From contig NZ_FOCL01000013.1 of assembly GCF_900110105.1 (NCBI RefSeq), forward strand, positions 1 through 64,000: a DNA stretch of 64,000 nt. The letters run 5' to 3'. The notes beneath the pieces were generated by a model. It did not search any database and had not been told where the DNA came from. It worked only from the letters and a program-made list of their open reading frames with translations. This stretch comes from Mucilaginibacter gossypiicola. GTDB lineage: Bacteria; Bacteroidota; Bacteroidia; Sphingobacteriales; Sphingobacteriaceae. Within the stretch, counting starts at the first letter, position 1. Each line of letters starts with the position of its first letter. Below, one piece after another: positions 51,439 to 61,322 of this stretch. The translations under genes were made by a program, and so were the position numbers.

Positions 51439-51531
51439 GTATTTAAGTGGCGGTACGCAATAAAAATAAGTTTAAACCATTTATAATAGCAGTTGTCATA
51501 TCACAAGCTTCGCAATAGAGGCTCTTAATAA

Positions 51532-52326
51532 ATGAAAAAACTGCTGATTAACAAATACTTTTTTACTGTACTGCTTTTTATAGCCTGTTGTACCGGCGCA
51601 TTTGCCCAGGAGCTTAAAAAAATCAACGAATCGATTTTTAAGGCGGGCGAACAATTGGATTACAAGATGAAATACGGCTTTTTTACCGCTGCTGAAGCTA
51701 CGATCAAAGTAGAAGCCAGCGATAAAAAATATGATGGCCGCCCTACGTTTCACCTGGTTGCCGAAGGAAAAACCGCAGGCTCTTTTGACCTGTTTTATAA
51801 GGTTCGTAACCGGTATGAATCATACGTGGACCAAGCAACGCTGATGCCTTATTTCTATACCGAAAATAGGCGTGAAGGCAAGTACAGGCATACAGACAAT
51901 GTTACCTTTGATCAGAAAGATAAAAAGGTAACAGCCAATAAAGGCACGTTTAACTACAAAGGCGAATCCTTTGATTTTGTATCGGCTTATTATTTTGCCC
52001 GGGCCATTGACGTTTCAAAGCTGCACGAGGGCGATACATTTGATTTGCAATACTTCCTGGAAGATGGTTTTCACAGTATGCAGATAACCTATGTAGGTAC
52101 TGAAACGGTTGAATGTTCGCTTGGTAAATTTAATTGTCTTAAATTTAGCCCGGCAATTATTCCGGGACGTATTTTTCGGAAAAACAGCAAGTTGTACCTT
52201 TGGGTTACCAATGATAAAAACAGGATTCCGGTTAAAGCCCATGTTGAGGTGATTATAGGTAGTGTATCTATGGAACTCAAATCGGCAACCGGGCTTAAAT
52301 ATCCTTTGAACCCTATTAAAGATTGA
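51532..52326 (+). CDS. DUF3108 domain-containing exported protein
   Basis: A 264-residue periplasmic protein with a signal peptide (about 1-24, TGAFAQE). DUF3108 proteins are beta-rich and may bind a hydrophobic ligand; FKAGEQLDYKMKYGFFTAAE and LYLWVTNDKNRIPVKAHVEV are typical. It is followed after 11 nt by the DUF3109 gene, probably in one transcript. Confidence 0.88.
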   Translation: MKKLLINKYFFTVLLFIACCTGAFAQELKKINESIFKAGEQLDYKMKYGFFTAAEATIKVEASDKKYDGRPTFHLVAEGKTAGSFDLFYKVRNRYESYVDQATLMPYFYTENRREGKYRHTDNVTFDQKDKKVTANKGTFNYKGESFDFVSAYYFARAIDVSKLHEGDTFDLQYFLEDGFHSMQITYVGTETVECSLGKFNCLKFSPAIIPGRIFRKNSKLYLWVTNDKNRIPVKAHVEVIIGSVSMELKSATGLKYPLNPIKD

Positions 52327-52337
52327 TTTAAAAGATA

Positions 52338-52901
52338 ATGATTGAGGTTGGCAATGTATTACTGCATGAGGATGTAGTAAAAGAAAATTTTGTATGTAAT
52401 TTAAATAAATGCAAAGGCGCATGCTGTCTTGAAGGTGATTCGGGGGCCCCGCTTAATGCCGACGAACTTGATATCCTTAAAGAGATTTACCCAAAGGTAA
52501 AACCTTATCTTACGGCAAAAGGCATCAAAACCATTGAGAAAGATGGCGTTTACGTAACCGATTTTGAAGGCGACTACACTACGCCATGCGTTGATACCAA
52601 TAAAGAATGTGCCTACGTAATATGGGAAAATGGTATTACCAAATGCGGTATCGAAAAGGCGTATGAAGAAGGTGCTATTACCTGGAAAAAGCCTATCTCA
52701 TGTCATTTGTACCCGATCCGCATTACTTCATACCCTGAGTTTGATGTTTTAAACTACGATCGTTGGAATATTTGCAGCCCCGCATGTTCATTTGGCGATG
52801 AGCTGAAAGTACATGTTCATGAATTTTTGAAAGACCCGCTTATCCGCAAGTACGGGGCAGATTGGTATCGTGAATTGGAGGATACCGTAGCCGGGATTTA
52901 A
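52338..52901 (+). CDS. DUF3109 family cysteine-rich protein
   Basis: A 187-residue cytoplasmic protein with many conserved Cys: Cys20, Cys25, Cys29 and Cys30 (CNLNKCKGACC), then CVDTNKEC, KCGIEK, SCHLYP and CSPACSFGDE. The set suggests an iron-sulfur or zinc site, similar in style to YkgJ-type proteins. Function unknown. Members are widely conserved in Bacteroidota. Confidence 0.88.
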   Translation: MIEVGNVLLHEDVVKENFVCNLNKCKGACCLEGDSGAPLNADELDILKEIYPKVKPYLTAKGIKTIEKDGVYVTDFEGDYTTPCVDTNKECAYVIWENGITKCGIEKAYEEGAITWKKPISCHLYPIRITSYPEFDVLNYDRWNICSPACSFGDELKVHVHEFLKDPLIRKYGADWYRELEDTVAGI

Positions 52902-53045
52902 TCCTCACCATATTTACGGGCAAATATCCTTATTCATTTAACGGTAGTATAAACCCGGCACAAGCCTATATATTGAGCGTTATAGAGGTAATTACAATAA
53001 AATTGGATATTATTGTACTACATAATATCTCTACGGTAACTACTA

Positions 53046-54182
53046 ATGAAAAAGGCTTTAATAACAGGAATAACGGGGCAGGATGGCGCTTATTTAGCAG
53101 AGTTTTTGCTGAAGAAGGGCTATGAGGTACATGGGGTTAAACGTCGTTCATCATTATTAAATACTGATAGAATAGATCACTTATATCATGATCCGCATGA
53201 GCCTGATGTTAAGTTCAGGCTTCATTATGGCGATCTTACCGATTCAACCAACCTGATTAGGCTTATCCAGGAAGTTCAGCCCGATGAAATATATAATCTT
53301 GCCGCCCAAAGCCACGTAAAAGTAAGCTTTGAAACGCCGGAGTACACTGCTAATGCCGATGGCGTTGGTGTACTACGCATTCTTGAAGCGGTACGGCTTC
53401 TTGACCTCACGAAAAAAACACGCATCTACCAGGCCTCCACATCCGAGCTTTATGGTTTGGTGCAGGCGGTGCCACAAAGTGAACCCACCCCTTTTTATCC
53501 ACGCTCACCTTATGCAGTAGCAAAACTATATGGCTATTGGATTGTAGTTAACTATCGCGAAGCTTATGGTATGTATGCCTGCAACGGGATTTTGTTTAAT
53601 CATGAGAGCCCGATAAGGGGCGAAACTTTTGTTACCCGTAAAATTACACGGGCGGCATCAAAGATAGCTCTTGGCCTGCAGAATTGCCTGTATGTAGGTA
53701 ACCTTTCGGCACAGCGCGATTGGGGGCATGCCAAAGATTACGTGGAAGCAATGTGGCTGATGCTGCAGCAGGAAACTGCCGAAGATTTTGTAATAGCGAC
53801 TGGTATAACAACCACTGTGCGCGATTTTATAAGGATGGCTTTCATAGAACTGGGTATCGAAGTTGAATTTAGCGGAAAGGATGAAAACGAGCGCGGTGTG
53901 ATAATCGATATTGATGAGGAAAGGGCACTTGCGCTTGGACTGAATTTGGATGCTTTGCGGTTTGGGCAAACAGTGGTCAAGGTTGATCCGCGGTATTTCA
54001 GGGCAACGGAGGTTGATCTGCTAATTGGCGACGCTACAAAAGCTTATACTAAACTTGGATGGAAACCTAAGTATGACCTGCAGGCACTGGTAACCGATAT
54101 GGTAATTGCAGACCTGCATTTGGTTAAGAAAGATGAATATCTGAAAAAAGGTGGTTTTAATACGCTTAATTATTTTGAATAA
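53046..54182 (+). CDS. gmd: GDP-mannose 4,6-dehydratase
   Basis: A 378-residue extended SDR that converts GDP-mannose to GDP-4-keto-6-deoxymannose, the precursor of GDP-fucose and GDP-rhamnose. NADP-binding GITGQDG (8-14), active-site Thr132 and Glu134 in STSELYG, and Tyr156/Lys160 in YPRSPYAVAK are all present; NHESPIRGETFVTRKI is diagnostic. The usual partner (Fcl/WcaG) is not adjacent. A Wzi/RemB-like gene follows after 28 nt, consistent with a surface polysaccharide. Confidence 0.95.
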   Translation: MKKALITGITGQDGAYLAEFLLKKGYEVHGVKRRSSLLNTDRIDHLYHDPHEPDVKFRLHYGDLTDSTNLIRLIQEVQPDEIYNLAAQSHVKVSFETPEYTANADGVGVLRILEAVRLLDLTKKTRIYQASTSELYGLVQAVPQSEPTPFYPRSPYAVAKLYGYWIVVNYREAYGMYACNGILFNHESPIRGETFVTRKITRAASKIALGLQNCLYVGNLSAQRDWGHAKDYVEAMWLMLQQETAEDFVIATGITTTVRDFIRMAFIELGIEVEFSGKDENERGVIIDIDEERALALGLNLDALRFGQTVVKVDPRYFRATEVDLLIGDATKAYTKLGWKPKYDLQALVTDMVIADLHLVKKDEYLKKGGFNTLNYFE

Positions 54183-54210
54183 ACAACGATAAATACCATA
54201 TCAACTATAT

Positions 54211-55797
54211 ATGAAGAAAATATTTACAAGCATTACTTTATTGTTTTTGATAAGCGGGTTTGCGAAGGCCCAGTCCGATTATCAGCCTTATAACTACCAG
54301 TTTTACCAAAAGCTTAATGAAGATGTTTATTCGACTAAAACACGGGTACACAGTTCGTTAAAACCTTTTATGGTTGATGATTCGCTTTTGAAAGTACACT
54401 ATGATTCGTTAATGAACCTTAACGGACTTAAAGGCCGCTTTTTTAATGAGCACCAAATTGATGTTAAAAGTAATAACTCCACTTTTTATGCCGATCTGTT
54501 GCCCGACTTTAATCTAAGCCGCGATTTCTCAGGTAAAAAGAATACCAATTTCGGTACCCTTGGCATTCAGCTTGGCGGAACCTTTGGGAAAAACTTTTCA
54601 TATAATGTGGCCGGTTATGAAAATCGTGCGGTATTGCCCAATTACCTGCAAACTTATGTTAACCAGGTTGGGATAGCTCCAGGGCAGGCCTATGCCGGTA
54701 TTTATGGAAATGAATATCGCTGGTCGTACATTACTGCTAATGTTTCCTATACTCCGATAAAGTTTTTGAATATCAGCGCCGGTCGCGATAAAACTTTTAT
54801 TGGAGATGGTTACCGCTCATTGTTATTATCTGACTACGCATCGCCATATCCATTTTTTAAATTAACGGCTACGCTGGGCAATGTACGTTATATGGCTATG
54901 TGGGCCTATTTTAATGATCCGTTATCGATAAAAGTGGATAATGGCGACAGGAAGAAATTTGGTGTATTTCATTATTTAGACTGGAATGTATCCGACAGGT
55001 TATCATTCGGTTTCTTTGATGCTGTGATATGGGCAGCTAAAGATGATCAGGGCCATAAGCGCGGATTTGACTTTACTTATATAAACCCGGTGATATTTTT
55101 AAGGCCGGTTGAGGCCTCAAATGGCTCGCCTGATAACGCTTTGATTGGCTTTACAGGCAAGTATAAGCTAACGGATGGTATTACAGCTTACGGTCAGTTT
55201 GCGCTCGATGAATTTGAATCATCAAGCTTTTTTTCAAATAAAGGCAGCTCGCGTAACAAATACGGTTTTCAGTTGGGTATAAGGGGAGCAAACCTGTTTA
55301 ATGTTAAAGGTTTAAATTATTTGCTCGAAACAAACAATGTTAAACCATACACTTATTCAGAACGCTCATCGATACTTAATTATGCTGAGAATGGTGAGCC
55401 GCTTGGACATCCCTGGGGCGCCAACTTCCGTGAAGCCGTTGGTTTGTTAAATTACTCATACAAAAGGTTTGATTTTACAGGCGAGGTTGATTATGGGCAT
55501 TACGGGCTTGACGTAAATGGCTTGAACTACGGAAAAGACCTTTATCTTGCCTACGTGGATCCGGCACGGCAATATGGTAACTATACAGGGCAGGGTTTAA
55601 CCACCAATATGGTTTACCTGGAAGGAAAAGTAGCGTATTTAATTAATCCAAAGTATAATCTCAGGTTTGAACTTGGCGGCTTGGTGCGTCGCGATAAGAA
55701 CAGCCAGTTTAATGATAAAACATCGATGCTGACATTTGGTATCCGTAGTTCATTCCGGGCTGTATATAATGATCTGGTGAGCTATAAGGTGCATTGA
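54211..55797 (+). CDS. Wzi/RemB-like outer membrane beta-barrel protein
   Basis: A 528-residue protein with a signal peptide (about 1-20, GFAKAQS) and a long beta-barrel with many aromatic strands. SAGRDKTFIGDGYRSLLLSD near residue 193 is typical of the capsule-assembly Wzi family; Flavobacterium RemB, involved in gliding, is related. Wzi binds capsular polysaccharide on the outer membrane. Position after gmd supports capsule attachment; the gliding alternative cannot be excluded. Confidence 0.78.
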   Translation: MKKIFTSITLLFLISGFAKAQSDYQPYNYQFYQKLNEDVYSTKTRVHSSLKPFMVDDSLLKVHYDSLMNLNGLKGRFFNEHQIDVKSNNSTFYADLLPDFNLSRDFSGKKNTNFGTLGIQLGGTFGKNFSYNVAGYENRAVLPNYLQTYVNQVGIAPGQAYAGIYGNEYRWSYITANVSYTPIKFLNISAGRDKTFIGDGYRSLLLSDYASPYPFFKLTATLGNVRYMAMWAYFNDPLSIKVDNGDRKKFGVFHYLDWNVSDRLSFGFFDAVIWAAKDDQGHKRGFDFTYINPVIFLRPVEASNGSPDNALIGFTGKYKLTDGITAYGQFALDEFESSSFFSNKGSSRNKYGFQLGIRGANLFNVKGLNYLLETNNVKPYTYSERSSILNYAENGEPLGHPWGANFREAVGLLNYSYKRFDFTGEVDYGHYGLDVNGLNYGKDLYLAYVDPARQYGNYTGQGLTTNMVYLEGKVAYLINPKYNLRFELGGLVRRDKNSQFNDKTSMLTFGIRSSFRAVYNDLVSYKVH

Positions 55798-55841
55798 TGA
55801 TATTCCCGATGTTCGGGATTATCTAATTTGGGAAATTAATG

Positions 55842-55880
55842 AGCATAAAAAAAGCGACTATCAGTCGCTTTTTTTATGCT
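55842..55880. terminator. Bidirectional terminator between the Wzi-like gene and dxs
   Basis: A perfect palindrome: AGCATAAAAAAAGCGACT and AGTCGCTTTTTTTATGCT around ATC. The A-run and T-run make it a terminator on both strands, between convergent genes. A small hairpin TCCCGAtgtTCGGGA lies 25 nt before it. Confidence 0.9.
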
Positions 55881-55899
55881 GTAATGTCATTGTATTTTA

Positions 55900-57837
55900 T
55901 TACGACGCTATCGTATTCACATTCCGCTTTTCGGCCATGTTACGCACCTGCCGGGCTATGCCGTTGGCATCGAAACCACAATCGGCCCAAAGCTCAGGCT
56001 GATCGCCATGCTCAATGAACTTATCAGGGATCCCCAGGCGTTTTACCTGGATATTGGTGTAGCCATTATCAGCCATAAATTCAAGCACTGCGCTGCCTGC
56101 ACCGCCTTCAATACAGCCATCCTCAACAGTAATTACTTTATTAAAGTTTTTAAATACGTCATGTAATAAAGCTTCATCAAGCGGTTTTACAAAACGCAAA
56201 TCGTAATGAGCCGGGTTATAACCTTCGGCATTAAGTTCGGCTATGGCTTTAACAACTTCATTACCGATGGCTCCTATAGATAGGATAGCTACATCATCAC
56301 CATCACAAACCTTACGGCCTTTGCCTACAGGGATAGCTTTGAACGGACGCTGCCAGTCAACCATAACGCCATTGCCGCGTGGATATCTGATCACGAATGG
56401 CCCCATGTTTTCCTGCTGGGCAGTAAACATCAGGTTTCGCAGTTCTTCCTCGTTCATGGGGGCAGATACCACCATATTGGGAATACAGCGCATGTATGCC
56501 ATGTCATAAGCACCGTGGTGTGTAGCGCCATCAGCCCCGGCAAATCCGGCACGGTCAAGGCAAAATACTACATTGAGCTTTTGTATGGCCACGTCATGAA
56601 TCACCTGGTCATAAGCCCGCTGCATAAAGCTGGAGTATATATTACAAAACGGAACAAGTCCCTGTGTTGCTAAACCGGCAGAGAAAGTTACTGCGTGCTG
56701 CTCGGCAATACCTACGTCAAACGCGCGGTTAGGCATGGCCTTCATCATGAGGTTTAATGAACAACCTGATGGCATAGCCGGAGTAATACCCATGATCTTA
56801 GGGTTTTGCTCGGCCAGTTCAATGATACTGTGTCCAAACACATCCTGGTATTTAGGAGGTTGAGGCTTATCATATTTGGCTTTTTTTATCTCACCGGTTA
56901 TCTTGTCGAATAAACCGGGAGCATGCCACTTGGTCTGGTCCTTTTCGGCAAGGGCATAGCCTTTACCTTTCACCGTGATGCAATGCAGTAACTTAGGCCC
57001 CGGAATATCGCGGAGGTCCTTCAATACTTTTACCAGATGATTGACATCATGCCCATCAATAGGGCCGAAATAACGGAACTTAAGCGCCTCAAAAAAGTTG
57101 CTGCGTTTAAGCAGGGTACCTTTAATGCTTTTTTCAAGCTTTTGAGCTATCTTAAAGGCGTCCGGGCCAATAGATGATAGTTTGGCCAGCACATGTGCAA
57201 TATCATCCCTAAAGCGGTTGTATGGCTTTGAGATGGTGATATCAGTAAGGTATTCTTTCAATGCACCAACGTTAGGGTCGATGGCCATGTTATTATCATT
57301 CAGGATTACCAGCAGGTTCGAGTTTTCGATACCAGCATGGTTAAGTGCTTCAAAAGCCATACCTGCGGTCATCGCACCATCACCAATTACGGCTACGTGC
57401 TGCCTGTCGGTTTCACCTTTATAGTGCGAAGCAACAGCCATACCTAATGCTGCAGATATAGAAGTTGATGAATGGCCTACACCGAAAGTATCGTATTCGC
57501 TTTCGGAACGTTTTGGAAAGCCACTGATGCCACCGTGGATACGGTTGGTATGAAATTCATCTCTGCGGCCGGTAAGTATTTTGTGGCCGTAAGCCTGGTG
57601 CCCAACATCCCAAACTAACTGATCGTAAGGTGTATTGAGTATATATTGTAAAGCTACCGTAAGTTCAACTACTCCCAGGCTGGCGGCAAAGTGCCCGCCA
57701 TTAACAGATACTACGTCAATAATATACTGGCGTAGCTCCTTGCATACCTGTTCAAGCTCTGTTTCGTTAAGTAGCTTTAAATCAGATGGATAATTTATTT
57801 TTTGTAATAAATTCCCGGCCGGTACCTGCATTGACAT
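55900..57837 (-). CDS. dxs: 1-deoxy-D-xylulose-5-phosphate synthase
   Basis: A 645-residue thiamine-diphosphate enzyme, first step of the MEP isoprenoid pathway. The cofactor motif is GDGAMTAG...ILNDNN (about 150-180), WDVGHQAYGHKILTGR (about 75-90) is diagnostic, and DRAGFAGADGATHHGAYDMA (about 430-449) belongs to the transketolase-like middle domain. Length is normal. It is a single-gene unit. Confidence 0.96.
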   Translation of the reverse strand: MSMQVPAGNLLQKINYPSDLKLLNETELEQVCKELRQYIIDVVSVNGGHFAASLGVVELTVALQYILNTPYDQLVWDVGHQAYGHKILTGRRDEFHTNRIHGGISGFPKRSESEYDTFGVGHSSTSISAALGMAVASHYKGETDRQHVAVIGDGAMTAGMAFEALNHAGIENSNLLVILNDNNMAIDPNVGALKEYLTDITISKPYNRFRDDIAHVLAKLSSIGPDAFKIAQKLEKSIKGTLLKRSNFFEALKFRYFGPIDGHDVNHLVKVLKDLRDIPGPKLLHCITVKGKGYALAEKDQTKWHAPGLFDKITGEIKKAKYDKPQPPKYQDVFGHSIIELAEQNPKIMGITPAMPSGCSLNLMMKAMPNRAFDVGIAEQHAVTFSAGLATQGLVPFCNIYSSFMQRAYDQVIHDVAIQKLNVVFCLDRAGFAGADGATHHGAYDMAYMRCIPNMVVSAPMNEEELRNLMFTAQQENMGPFVIRYPRGNGVMVDWQRPFKAIPVGKGRKVCDGDDVAILSIGAIGNEVVKAIAELNAEGYNPAHYDLRFVKPLDEALLHDVFKNFNKVITVEDGCIEGGAGSAVLEFMADNGYTNIQVKRLGIPDKFIEHGDQPELWADCGFDANGIARQVRNMAEKRNVNTIAS

Positions 57838-58031
57838 TTGTAAGGGTATTTAACCTGCAAAATAAACTAATTATTGTTAAAATCAGGGTATATAAATATA
57901 TTAAATTACTTAACAAACAGGATATGCCAAACAAAATGGTTTGATTAATGCATATTGGATGATGAACAGAAGCAGGGGATTATTTGTTTTTAAGTCTGAA
58001 ATTCTGGGTTTTGCCCTTTCATTCGTACTGT

Positions 58032-58060
58032 ATTGAATATGGCCGAAATGTGTATTTTTG
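58032..58060 (+). promoter_or_regulatory. scpA promoter close to the start codon
   Basis: ATTG at 58032-58035, 17-nt spacer, TATTTTTG at 58053-58060. The -7 box ends 7 nt before the scpA ATG, so the message should be leaderless or nearly so. Confidence 0.5.
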
Positions 58061-58067
58061 ACCCTTT

Positions 58068-58829
58068 ATGACCGACGATAGTTTTGCCATTAGGTTACCC
58101 CAGTTTGAAGGCCCGTTTGACCTGCTGCTGTTTTTCATTGAACGCGATGAGCTGGATATTCATGATATCCCGATAGCCAAAATTGCCGATGATTTTCTGC
58201 ACTACCTGCACCAGATGACAAGCCTCAATATGGAAATTGCCAGCGAATTTATTTTCGTTGCGGCAACGCTTATGCGCATTAAGGCCAAAATGCTGCTGCC
58301 GCGTTATGGTACCGAAGAAGCAGGAGATGATCCGGATACTAAAGAAAACCTGATCAGGAAACTCATCGAGTACAAGAAGTTCAAAGAAGTGTGTGAAGAG
58401 ATAAGGCCGATGGAAGATGAGCGTTTTAAACAGGAAAAACGGGGCAATATCAAACACGATCTCGAGCAGGTTGAAAAAGTGGCCGTGCCCGGCGAGGAAC
58501 TATCCGAGTTAACCCTTTACCGCCTCATGGTTGTTTATGAGCGAATGGTCCGTAATTTCACCCGGCGCAGTGAAGAGGTGAAACATACAGTAGTACAATA
58601 TCCTTACACCATCGAAAAGCAAAAGAAAGCGGTAGCTGACCTGCTCAAAATCAATAAGATGCTTGATTTTAAGGCCATCGCCAAAGAATCTGAAAATAAG
58701 GTGCACTTTGTATATAACTTTTTAGCCGTGTTGGAAATGCTGCAACAGGACCTGATCGATATTCAGATAGGGTTGGGATATAATAATTTCTGGATCTCAT
58801 CGAAAGCCGGGGCCGAAGCAGAAAGCTAA
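58068..58829 (+). CDS. scpA: Segregation and condensation protein A
   Basis: A 253-residue kleisin that bridges SMC heads and binds ScpB in the chromosome condensin. FEGPFDLLLFFIERDELDIH (13-32) is the conserved N-terminal segment, AATLMRIKAKMLLP (about 66-79) the neck-binding helix, and the C-terminal winged helix is about residues 195-245. scpB is not adjacent. An unusually close promoter suggests leaderless translation. Confidence 0.93.
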   Translation: MTDDSFAIRLPQFEGPFDLLLFFIERDELDIHDIPIAKIADDFLHYLHQMTSLNMEIASEFIFVAATLMRIKAKMLLPRYGTEEAGDDPDTKENLIRKLIEYKKFKEVCEEIRPMEDERFKQEKRGNIKHDLEQVEKVAVPGEELSELTLYRLMVVYERMVRNFTRRSEEVKHTVVQYPYTIEKQKKAVADLLKINKMLDFKAIAKESENKVHFVYNFLAVLEMLQQDLIDIQIGLGYNNFWISSKAGAEAES

Positions 58830-58926
58830 AAGCTTTTTTGAGCTTAAGGCAGAAGGCTTAAAGCAAAAAGCTTTTGTGAAGATTTATAGAAAAGCTTTGA
58901 GCCTTTAGCTTTAGGCTTTCAGCTTT
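58822..58926. repeat. Degenerate AAGCTTT-rich inverted-repeat stretch
   Basis: AAAGCT-AAA-AGCTTT-TTT (58822-58839) overlaps the scpA stop codon and could be a weak terminator. The rest repeats variants of AAGGCTTTAGCC on both strands up to the AraC-type gene end. Low-complexity filler is the simplest reading. Confidence 0.5.
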
Positions 58927-59824
58927 TTAATGACCTGTACTCCTGTGGTGTATGGCCAACCCGCTTTTTAAACAGGCGTGCAAAATGCTGCGGGTATTTA
59001 AACCCCAGTTCATAAGCTACCTGGTTAATGTTTTTGCTGCCGTCGAAGATCTTTTCCTTGGCCATATCAATCAGTTTGGCCTGGATATATTCCTGGGCAG
59101 TTTTGCCTGTTTCCTTTTTGACCAGGTCGCCAAAATAAATGGCCGAAAGGTTCAGTTGCTCCGCACACCAGGCAACAGCGGGCAAGCCAATGGTTTGTGG
59201 CTTGTCCGACCCGAAATAATCGTTTAACAGGTTTTCAAATTTTGCTAAAATTCCCTGGTGTATATGATCACGGGTGATGAACTGCCTGTCGTAAAAACGG
59301 GTGCAGTAATCCATGAACAATTCGATATTGGCTACGATCAGGCGCTTGCTATGCTTATCCACCCCTCGTTCCAACTCATAATCTATTTTGGAAAAACAAT
59401 CCAAAACGATATTTCTTTCACGCTCTGACAAGTGCAATGCCTCGTTAGACTGGTAGCCGAAAAAAGTAAACTCCTGGATCCGCTTACCCAGAGAGGTGCC
59501 ATGTATGAGGTCGGGATGAAAAGCCAGAGCATTTCCTTTAGGCTGATAGATTTCACCATTGCTGTTTATTCCGGCCACCTGCCCGGGGGCGAGTAAAACC
59601 AGTGTCCCTTCCTGGTAATCATAGGTGTTTCTGCCGTACACCATGTCGCCACATTTAACATCTTTTAAAAACACAATGTAAAAGCCAAAATACATCCGGG
59701 AGCCCGACCGCGGGTCGGCCTTTGACAGATCAACAATGCTTACCAATGGGTGTTTGGTTTCGTTGTTGTTAAATGCATTGTATTCACTTATCGTATTGAA
59801 ACGGCGCATGCTATCCATATCCAC
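58919..59824 (-). CDS. AraC family transcriptional regulator
   Basis: A 301-residue regulator: N-terminal cupin-like sensor region (about 30-150) and two C-terminal AraC helix-turn-helix units (about 205-300), with INQVAYELGFKYPQHFARLF and KKRVGHTPQEYR diagnostic. It is divergent from the aldo/keto reductase operon with 143 nt between, the classical arrangement for a regulator of that operon. The inducer is unknown; related regulators in Bacteroidota respond to small metabolites or oxidants. Confidence 0.92.
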   Translation of the reverse strand: MDMDSMRRFNTISEYNAFNNNETKHPLVSIVDLSKADPRSGSRMYFGFYIVFLKDVKCGDMVYGRNTYDYQEGTLVLLAPGQVAGINSNGEIYQPKGNALAFHPDLIHGTSLGKRIQEFTFFGYQSNEALHLSERERNIVLDCFSKIDYELERGVDKHSKRLIVANIELFMDYCTRFYDRQFITRDHIHQGILAKFENLLNDYFGSDKPQTIGLPAVAWCAEQLNLSAIYFGDLVKKETGKTAQEYIQAKLIDMAKEKIFDGSKNINQVAYELGFKYPQHFARLFKKRVGHTPQEYRSLKS

Positions 59825-59967
59825 TTTATTTTAGTTCGAATTTACGCTATTAATCAATGCGTTGGCACCAGGGCATACCCAATCGGTAATAATGGTATAA
59901 ACATCCGTAATCTGTATCCTGTTTGAGCAAATAAAAGACCTCAACTTTGTGATGTTAAATATCAGCT

Positions 59968-60819
59968 ATGCAAAAAGTTAAATTAAATAATGGTGTCGAA
60001 ATGCCCATCCTCGGGTTTGGTGTGTTCCAGGTAACAGACCTGGCAGAGTGTGAAAGAAGTGTAAGGGACGCTATAGAAATAGGTTATCGTTTGATTGATA
60101 CGGCGGAGTCTTACATGAACGAAGAAGCTGTAGGTAAGGCTATCAAAACCAGTGGTGTTGCCCGAGAAGAATTGTTTATCACGACCAAGCTCTGGATTCA
60201 GTCGGACGGTTATGCCGGGGCAAAAAAAGCTTTTGAAGGCTCACTGAAAAAATTGCAGTTAGATTACCTCGACCTGTACCTGATGCATCAACCATATGGT
60301 GATGTTTACGGCGAATGGCGGGCGATGGAAGAACTGTACAAAGAAGGAAAAGTAAGGGCTATCGGCGTAAGTAACTTCCATCCCGACAGGCTGATCGATC
60401 TGATCATTCACAACGAGATTGCCCCCGTAGTAAACCAGGTTGAAACCCATCCCTTCCATCAGCAAAACGAGGCACAGCAATTCATGATCGATAATCAGGT
60501 GCAGATTGAATCATGGGGCCCATTTGCCGAAGGTAAAAACAACATTTTTCATAATGAACTGCTACAGTCCATCGCCGGGAAGTATAATAAATCAATTGCC
60601 CAGGTCATCCTTCGCTGGCTTACACAAAGGGGCGTTGTAGCTATTCCCAAATCGGTACGAAAAGAAAGAATGGCGGAGAATATCAACATTTTTGATTTTG
60701 AACTAAGTGCCGAAGATATGGACGCCATTAAAACGTTGGATACCAAAGCAAGTAGCTTTTTTGACCACCGGGATCCGGCGATGGTGAAATGGCTTGGAGA
60801 AAGAAAATTGAATAATTAA
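59968..60819 (+). CDS. Aldo/keto reductase
   Basis: A 283-residue (beta/alpha)8 NADPH-dependent reductase. The catalytic tetrad is Asp44, Tyr49, Lys74 and His107 (DTAESYM, TTKLW, LMHQP), and the coenzyme site includes IPKSVRKERMAENI (about 223-236). It is most like the 2,5-diketo-gluconate reductase/AKR5 branch; substrates are broad. It is the first gene of a run with a cupin, a broken NTF2-like gene and a flavodoxin. TTTG at 59922-59925 and CAACTTTG at 59942-59949 are a weak promoter candidate. Confidence 0.92.
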   Translation: MQKVKLNNGVEMPILGFGVFQVTDLAECERSVRDAIEIGYRLIDTAESYMNEEAVGKAIKTSGVAREELFITTKLWIQSDGYAGAKKAFEGSLKKLQLDYLDLYLMHQPYGDVYGEWRAMEELYKEGKVRAIGVSNFHPDRLIDLIIHNEIAPVVNQVETHPFHQQNEAQQFMIDNQVQIESWGPFAEGKNNIFHNELLQSIAGKYNKSIAQVILRWLTQRGVVAIPKSVRKERMAENINIFDFELSAEDMDAIKTLDTKASSFFDHRDPAMVKWLGERKLNN

Positions 60820-60833
60820 ACCTGCAAAAAATC

Positions 60834-61292
60834 ATGAAAAAAGTATTGTATGTAATGATCCTGTTAGGAGCGATGGCTTCTACCCCTGTAATGGCGCAAA
60901 CAGCGCCTGTTTTTACAAGAGGCGAATTATCTAAAACCAATAACCATACCGGCGATGTGTGGCTTAGGGAATTGAACAAAGCCGATAGCGTAATTGATTG
61001 CAATATCGCTACGGCCACTTTTGCACCGGGGGCTAAACTGGACTGGCATATCCACCCGGCCGGGCAAATCCTGATGATCACCGAAGGCACCGGCTATTAC
61101 CAGGAAAAAGGTAAACCAATCCAGGTAGTTCATCAGGGTGACGTGATCAAATGCGTTCCCGGCGTAGCGCATTGGCATGGCGCATCGCCTAAATCAACCT
61201 TCACTTACATTGCCGTTAGCACCAATGGGGCAACAAATAAAACCCAATGGCTGCAAAAGGTAACCGATGAGGAATATAACAGCGTGAAATAG
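60834..61292 (+). CDS. Exported cupin domain protein
   Basis: A 152-residue protein with a signal peptide (about 1-21, STPVMAQTA) and one cupin domain. Metal ligands are visible as His in LDWHIHPAGQILMITEG (about 68-84) and VAHWHGASP (about 111-119). Related cytoplasmic cupins sit with AKR and flavodoxin genes; an exported one is less usual. It follows the aldo/keto reductase after 14 nt. Confidence 0.88.
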   Translation: MKKVLYVMILLGAMASTPVMAQTAPVFTRGELSKTNNHTGDVWLRELNKADSVIDCNIATATFAPGAKLDWHIHPAGQILMITEGTGYYQEKGKPIQVVHQGDVIKCVPGVAHWHGASPKSTFTYIAVSTNGATNKTQWLQKVTDEEYNSVK

Positions 61293-61322
61293 TTTATCAA
61301 TACCAATAATCCTGTAAAAATT

